Of a stretch of 20,047 nt of DNA, positions 15,695 through 20,047 are shown in pieces (the first letter of the stretch is position 1; each line of letters starts with the position of its first letter). Source of the DNA: JBAZLV01 sp041650055 (lineage in GTDB: Bacteria; Nitrospirota; UBA9217); contig JBAZLV010000039.1 in assembly GCA_041650055.1 (NCBI GenBank), positions 1-20,047 on the forward strand, written 5' to 3'. Under the pieces are notes generated by a model. It saw nothing but the letters and a program-made list of their open reading frames with translations. It was not told where the DNA came from and searched no databases. The position numbers were made by a program, and so were the translations under genes.

Positions 15695-15719
15695 GGCCGC
15701 CCGATTTTCCCGAGCGGCC
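15695..15719 (-). terminator. Hairpin terminator on the minus strand
   Basis: GGCCGC and GCGGCC form a 6-bp G/C stem with a 13-base loop; on the minus strand it is followed by TTTATTTATGG. It may terminate transcripts running down from the RHS gene 425 bases upstream, or from a lost gene between. The loop is large, so strength is uncertain. Confidence 0.5.
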
Positions 15720-15841
15720 CTGTGAATTTGAACTTGGAACTATGAACTATTGTTTATTTGAGTGGCCTAATCGTGCTATCTCGATCTTCCAATCATCAAA
15801 ATCATCTGATCTTCATCAATTTCTCTAATCTTCTAACAGAC

Positions 15842-16000
15842 TGCTGAAAAACTATTTTCTACGCCCTTTGCCGTCTTTCCCGTGAAAACGGGAGTCCAGG
15901 ATTTTCAAAGAATTGCTGGATGCCCGTTGAGCCTGCCCCAGCATGACTAGAGCAGGGGCAAGCATGACAAATTTTTACTGCACTCAGGACTTTTTCAGCA
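15842..16000. mobile_element. MITE-like element with 10-bp terminal inverted repeats
   Basis: TGCTGAAAAA at 15842-15851 is perfectly inverted as TTTTTCAGCA at 15991-16000, bounding a 159-base non-coding segment. Inside are a CCCGT-GAAA-ACGGG hairpin and a TGCCCC...GGGGCA inverted pair. The termini resemble insertion-sequence ends of the CTGTTGAAAAA type. Both flanks are the same kind of TCTAAT/CATCT low-complexity sequence, as if it had been split by insertion. No transposase is encoded, and no clear target duplication could be fixed. Confidence 0.5.
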
Positions 16001-16079
16001 AAGTGCTAACCTTCTAATCATCTAAACATCTGATTCTTCTCTGGGCATCTCAAATGTTCAGCCCAGCCTAGAGAACTAC

Positions 16080-16121
16080 GTCGGGTTTCGTCCCGCAAAA
16101 CAACACGGGACTCTACCCGAC
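16080..16121. repeat. REP-like palindrome behind the RHS gene
   Basis: GTCGGGT...ACCCGAC (7 bp) encloses GTCCCG...CGGGAC (6 bp) with 3-base internal loops and a 10-base apical loop. It lies 23 bases past the RHS stop. It could stabilise the 3' end or terminate weakly. There is no T-run on the minus side, so a REP-type repeat is the better description. Confidence 0.5.
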
Positions 16122-16144
16122 TTACAGAGCTTATTCTTTTTTCC

Positions 16145-19100
16145 CTATCTGCAACTACGGCCGAGGCAAATAGGTACTCCGCCGGTCGGTTTGGAGTTGC
16201 CAAGAGATACAGGCACTCCGCCGGTCGGTTTAGAGTTGCCAAGAGATACAGGCACTCCGCCGGTCGGTTTAGAGTCAAGAAAAACAGGTACGCCACCCGT
16301 CGGTTTAGAGTTCCCGAGAGAAACAGGCACTCCGCCGGTCGGGTAAGGGTTACCAAGAGAAGCTATAAAATCTACTTGTTTTGAATTTCTAAATAATTCT
16401 TGCTGGTAGTAAATGTACAAAGAATATTCGTCTATGATTTTATTATAATCGTCAATGCTGTAAGCAGTGGATTGATTGTTAAAATAAAGCAGTGAAGAGT
16501 TTTGGTTCAGCACAGCCAGCATTCCATAATCAGATTCACTGGGGTAAGCACCATAATTACCAAAATCCTTAGGATGTACATGCCCAACAAAATAAAAATC
16601 TATTCCTTGGGGCAGTGTAGTGCTGTATTTGTCTCCTTTGATCACGTAGTATTGCTCATCCATTCTAATTTGCGCCCACTCAGTTTGAGAATGCTGTTGC
16701 AAGGTACACATTTCTGTGGCATTAAGTTCATGAGGAACTCTTATCATTGTACTTGGGCCTGTCCACGATGCTATTCTTTCTATTGTTGCGAGCATTTCTG
16801 GACCATTACCTACATCCATAATTAAATCTGTTGAAGGAGTCGCTATTTGTATGTTATCCACAGGCAAAAATTCCATCGGAGCATCTGTACTCGTAACAGC
16901 ATGCGCATTTGTTGGTCTTGCTTGATATCCACTCGGGTCAATCCTGTTAACAGGGTTATTGCTGACATAGGCATACCGATTCATCCCTATCACCGAATCC
17001 GCACTGATAAACCTTCCCAGCGCCGGGTCGTACATCCGTGCATTATAGTTGTACAGGCCAGTTTCGGTGTCCTCTTCCTGGCCGGTAAACTTATGGTCCT
17101 CTATATCATCGGGATTCAGGAGTGCGTCAGTGCTGTCATCGGCGCCATACGGCTGATAGAACTGCTTCGCCTTTATGTTTCCTCCGGAATCAAGAATCGT
17201 GCTGGTGCCGCCCAAATGATCTTTCAGAATGAAATAGAGGCTTCCATCGGACTTCTTCTTGATCGTTGCGCCTCCGACAGTGATATAAATATGGTGGTCT
17301 CCATTCTGGTCTTTTTCCATTCCACCTACATATATTTTCCAACTGCCGCCGGTTTGCTTTTTAATGCGTTCTCCATTTGCCCCGTAGTCAAACGTGGTGG
17401 TGGCTCCTGCTTTGGTTATGGAAGCAGGTTTGTTATCGTAGTTCCAGGTAAACGTCCGGCCGGCGCCACTGGTCATGTTGCCGTTTTCATCGTAGGCGTA
17501 GCTGTTAGTTCCGTCAGAGGTTACCGCATGCTTATGGGAACTGTCTCCATACTGGTATTCTCTGCCTTCAAATTTCATAATGTCACCGATGGTGTTGTAG
17601 CTGTACGTTTTGTTATAGACTTCCGTACCGCCTCCAACGGTTGTTCCCGTGCCTCGTCTGGCCTTGGTCAGATGATAGACATCATCATACGTATACTGCC
17701 AGTTCGTGCTGTTCAGATTGTCGCTGATTCCCTTGACCATACCGGCATTATCATAGGTGTAGGCTAATTCCTGGACGGTCTGTGATCCTATGTTGGTTGC
17801 TTTTACCTTGGTCAGCCGAAAATTCTGCGGATTGTATTCGTACTGGAGGGTTACATTGTTTCCCAGGGTGCTGGAGGTAACTAATCCATAATCGTTGTAA
17901 ATGGCACCCTTGTAATACTCGTCACCTTCGAAGCGTGAGCCGATTTTATCCAGGCCTCCGTTGTTCGAGTTGTACGTATAATATACAATGCTGCCCTCAG
18001 GATACGTGGCAGTACCTATCCTGCCTATAACATCATATCCGGCTTCCGTCGTGTACGTCATCCCGCCCATGATTTTTGCTGTTTTGGTAACGTTTCCCTG
18101 GTAATCGTAATACATGATAGTAGTTACACTATCGAGCACGGGAGCATTTGTGTCCAGGGTGGTGAATGTTCGGGTTGCTGTCTCGCTTTTCCCGCCGGCA
18201 TTTACTGCGACAATTTTCCATACGTAGGTTGTTTTACTCTTTAATGCCGTAGGAATGGCATAGCTCGTCGTGGTTACGGTTGTTACCGGTGCTGACGGCA
18301 GGGTCTCCCCGTAGTAGACTTCGTAGCTGGCAGCGTCGCCTGATACGACTGCGGTTGATTTTGCCCAGGTTAATGTCGGCGTTATGGATACATTCACTGC
18401 GTTATCCAGCGGCAGGAGTTGTAGATACGGGCCGGGACAGCGCATGGTGGTGAAGCTTCTGGTTTCTGATGCTTTTTCACCGCCTTCATTCCTGGCTATG
18501 ATTTTCCAGGAGTAGGTTGTGCCGGTCCAGCAGTTGTTGGGGAGCGGTGTGGTGATGGTATAGCTTGTTCCGGTTACTGATGTTACCGGCGATGTGGGCA
18601 ATGTTTCGCCGTAGTAGACATCATAGATGGTGGCATAGGCTGAGGTTGTCCAGTTGAACGTCGGTGTTATGGATACGTCTGTTGCATCTGGTGTCGGAGC
18701 ACTGAGGCTGAAGTCTCCAGGTGCTGCTATGGTTCCTGCCGGGGTGGTGAAGATGAACGGCGCCCCGGTTGCTATGGTTGAGCCATTTGCATTTTTGGCT
18801 ATGATCTGCCAGTAGTATGTTTTCCCATTTTGGAGGTCTGCTGTCGGCGTGTAGCTTGTGGTGGTTACGGTTGCCTGTAAGGTCCCCGGAGAGGTGGTTC
18901 CGTAATACACTTCATAGCTTGTTGCTCCGCTTGATGCTCCCCAGGTGAATGTGGGTTTTACAGCCGCGCTCGCTCCGTTTACCGGCGCTGTCTGGTTAAA
19001 GGCTCCGGGAGGTGAGGTGCTTGCCGTGGTGGTGAAGTTTCTCGGGGCATAGGTGATGGTCTTGCTTCCCGCTGAGTTCTTGGCTATGACCTGCCAGTAG

Positions 19101-20047
19101 TATTTGGTGTTGCCTGCCAGGGCGGTTGTGGGAGTATACCCGGTCGTGGTGACGGTTGTTTGTAAGGTCCCCGGCGAGGTGGTTCCGTAATAGACCTCGT
19201 AGCTCGTTGCATTTGATGAGGCTGTCCAGCGTAAGGCCGGTGTTACGGATACATTGGTGGCATTGTTGGCTGGTGCAGAGAAGCTGAATGATCCGGGCAC
19301 TGCCGGAAGTGTGGTGAAGTTCCAGGGTCCGGTGGAAGACATGAGTGTTCCCGCGTCATTGACTGCTTCGATGTTCCAGTAGTATTTGGTTTTCTTGGAA
19401 AATGACGTGGTTTTGACGTATTGGGTAGCGCCCGTTACGCTTGTCACATAAGGCGGCGGCGAGGTGGTACCGTAGTATATTTTGTATTTGGTTGCGTTCG
19501 CTGAGGCCGTCCAGGTGAAGGTCGGGGTTACCGTTACATCGATTGCTCCGTTAGCCGGTCCCGTGAGATTAAATGTTCCGGGGTTACTCACGATGGTGGT
19601 GAAGCTTCGGGGTGAGTAGTTGGATATTGTTTCTCCACCGGCATTCTTTGCTACTACTTTCCAGTAGTAGACGGTGTTGTTGGTTAATGCGGTTGTCGGG
19701 GTGTACGTCGTTCCGGTCACGTTTTTCTGCAACGTGCCGGGCGAGGTGGTCCCGTAGTAGAGGTCGTAACTCGTTGCCCGGCTGGAGGCATACCAGCTGA
19801 AGGTTGGTTTTGTCGAGACTTTGGTCTTTCCGCTTGAAGGTGCTGACAGGCTGAATGCTGCGGGCGCTTTTACTATCGTTCGGAAGCTTTGCGGCGCACC
19901 AGTGGCGGTGGTCGATTCTCCTGCTGCATTCTTGGCCACGATTTTCCAATAGTAAACGGTATCATTGGTTAATGCGGTTGTGGGGGTATAGCTCGTCCCG
20001 GTTATTGTGACCTTCAATGTCCCGGGCGACGTGGTTCCGTAATACAC
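16145..20047 (-). CDS. Giant FnIII-RHS/YD-repeat surface protein with variable C-terminal domain (N-terminus outside window)
   Basis: The last 1300 residues of a longer protein. Residues 1-630 are seven tandem FnIII modules (the first cut by the window edge), each with PTFTW...YEVYYGTTSPGT...YYWxVIAKNAxG. Residues about 640-1041 are an RHS/YD-repeat shell (YDVIGRIGTATYP, YAYDENGNMTSGAGRTFTWN, DHLGGTSTILDSGGNIKAKQ, then the core signature YNYNARMYDPALGRFISADS and RIDPSGY). Such shells encapsulate a C-terminal effector in polymorphic toxins or act as wall-associated proteins. Residues 1042-1230 are a different, more AT-rich domain with GHVHPKD and PSESDYG, a JAMM/JAB-like HxH-x11-SxxD. The end is five 12-13-residue repeats (SLGNSKPTGGVPV). 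Frame and stop are clear; toxin function is inference. Confidence 0.9.
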   Translation of the reverse strand: MYYGTTSPGTLKVTITGTSYTPTTALTNDTVYYWKIVAKNAAGESTTATGAPQSFRTIVKAPAAFSLSAPSSGKTKVSTKPTFSWYASSRATSYDLYYGTTSPGTLQKNVTGTTYTPTTALTNNTVYYWKVVAKNAGGETISNYSPRSFTTIVSNPGTFNLTGPANGAIDVTVTPTFTWTASANATKYKIYYGTTSPPPYVTSVTGATQYVKTTSFSKKTKYYWNIEAVNDAGTLMSSTGPWNFTTLPAVPGSFSFSAPANNATNVSVTPALRWTASSNATSYEVYYGTTSPGTLQTTVTTTGYTPTTALAGNTKYYWQVIAKNSAGSKTITYAPRNFTTTASTSPPGAFNQTAPVNGASAAVKPTFTWGASSGATSYEVYYGTTSPGTLQATVTTTSYTPTADLQNGKTYYWQIIAKNANGSTIATGAPFIFTTPAGTIAAPGDFSLSAPTPDATDVSITPTFNWTTSAYATIYDVYYGETLPTSPVTSVTGTSYTITTPLPNNCWTGTTYSWKIIARNEGGEKASETRSFTTMRCPGPYLQLLPLDNAVNVSITPTLTWAKSTAVVSGDAASYEVYYGETLPSAPVTTVTTTSYAIPTALKSKTTYVWKIVAVNAGGKSETATRTFTTLDTNAPVLDSVTTIMYYDYQGNVTKTAKIMGGMTYTTEAGYDVIGRIGTATYPEGSIVYYTYNSNNGGLDKIGSRFEGDEYYKGAIYNDYGLVTSSTLGNNVTLQYEYNPQNFRLTKVKATNIGSQTVQELAYTYDNAGMVKGISDNLNSTNWQYTYDDVYHLTKARRGTGTTVGGGTEVYNKTYSYNTIGDIMKFEGREYQYGDSSHKHAVTSDGTNSYAYDENGNMTSGAGRTFTWNYDNKPASITKAGATTTFDYGANGERIKKQTGGSWKIYVGGMEKDQNGDHHIYITVGGATIKKKSDGSLYFILKDHLGGTSTILDSGGNIKAKQFYQPYGADDSTDALLNPDDIEDHKFTGQEEDTETGLYNYNARMYDPALGRFISADSVIGMNRYAYVSNNPVNRIDPSGYQARPTNAHAVTSTDAPMEFLPVDNIQIATPSTDLIMDVGNGPEMLATIERIASWTGPSTMIRVPHELNATEMCTLQQHSQTEWAQIRMDEQYYVIKGDKYSTTLPQGIDFYFVGHVHPKDFGNYGAYPSESDYGMLAVLNQNSSLLYFNNQSTAYSIDDYNKIIDEYSLYIYYQQELFRNSKQVDFIASLGNPYPTGGVPVSLGNSKPTGGVPVFLDSKPTGGVPVSLGNSKPTGGVPVSLGNSKPTGGVPICLGRSCR
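16173..16364 (-). repeat. 39-bp in-frame tandem repeat at the 3' end of the RHS gene
   Basis: Five head-to-tail units begin at 16173, 16212, 16251, 16287 and 16326. Four are 39 bp and the middle one 36 bp, keeping frame. The unit encodes S-L-G-N-S-K-P-T-G-G-V-P-V. The two units at the 3' side are nearly identical (one base differs in the middle), while the others have drifted, as expected for slippage-driven copy change. There are no spacers, so it is not a CRISPR array. Confidence 0.92.
18157..20047 (-). repeat. Tandem FnIII-module repeats (about 280-300 bp) in the RHS gene
   Basis: Seven units, the first truncated by the window edge, with conserved blocks encoding YYGTTSPGTLQ and YYWQVIAKNAAG recurring at roughly 280-300-bp intervals. 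The five right-hand modules keep the YYGTTSP form, while the two next to the RHS core read YYGETLP, so the array probably grew by local duplication of two sub-types. Confidence 0.85.

Larger units (their letters stand above)
15339..16144. other. Intergenic region without a convincing gene
   Basis: About 800 bases between the converging amidotransferase and RHS genes. It holds a doubtful lipoprotein-like fragment (15375-15569), a hairpin terminator (15695-15719), low-complexity ATCATCTGATCTTC-type sequence on both sides of a MITE-like element (15842-16000), and a palindrome (16080-16121). An immunity gene for the RHS protein is not apparent. Confidence 0.6.

Noticed and set aside
16173..16364. 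CRISPR-like regular repeats
   Set aside because: Units are contiguous, without spacers, and encode an in-frame peptide repeat inside the RHS gene.
16847..17767. Long plus-strand open frame (306 codons) opposite the RHS core
   Set aside because: The minus-strand RHS reading has clear family motifs throughout; the opposite frame shows no domain and is a composition shadow.

Overview
The window reads as a chromosomal stretch of a Gram-negative bacterium. Support comes from the Wzz/BY-kinase/polysaccharide-export system, an outer-membrane barrel protein, a lipoprotein, Sec signal peptides and clear AGGAGG-type ribosome binding sites. The particular families (TIGR03013/03007/03015-like members of exosortase-type EPS loci), the c-di-GMP-I-like leader and the dispersed palindromes recall Desulfobacterota or Nitrospirota. 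That placement is inference; there is no phylogenetic marker here.

Region 1 (about 10.8 kb down to 1, all minus strand) is a long exopolysaccharide operon, read right to left. It encodes a receiver-like protein without the phospho-acceptor Asp, an ExeA-like AAA ATPase, a NusG-like (UpxY/RfaH-type) antiterminator, the polyprenyl glycosylphosphotransferase that starts the repeat unit, an SLBB export protein, a Wzz-type chain-length protein, a BY-kinase, an outer-membrane barrel, a UDP-sugar 4-epimerase, a GT4 glycosyltransferase and the start of a CelD/BcsL-like acetyltransferase that runs off the left end. Spacings are short or overlapping (TGATG and ATGA junctions) from the transferase onward. 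Together they supply initiation, sugar-nucleotide supply, transfer, length control and export of one polysaccharide. No exosortase, flippase or polymerase is in view; the operon continues to the left.

Region 2 (11.05-14.0 kb, minus) is a two-gene surface-protein unit: a small FnIII lipoprotein followed by a secreted TIG plus parallel beta-helix protein, closed by strong hairpins. Its leader carries what looks like a c-di-GMP-I (GEMM-I) riboswitch aptamer running directly into an intrinsic terminator, with a CRP/FNR-like palindrome further upstream. This is the best regulatory find: it would place a surface protein pair next to the EPS operon under second-messenger control.

Region 3 (14.2-15.3 kb, plus) is a lone N-acetyl sugar amidotransferase (WbpG/PseA/WbuX type), the only plus-strand gene. 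Region 4 (15.34-16.14 kb) has no convincing gene; it holds a terminator, a MITE-like element with perfect 10-bp terminal inverted repeats, and a REP-like palindrome.

Region 5 (16.15 kb to the right edge, minus) is the C-terminal 1300 residues of a giant FnIII-RHS protein. Seven FnIII modules precede a YD-repeat/RHS core. After the core comes a variable C-terminal domain with a JAMM/JAB-like HxH...SxxD motif, then an unusual in-frame 13-residue (39-bp) tandem repeat tail. No immunity gene is apparent behind it.
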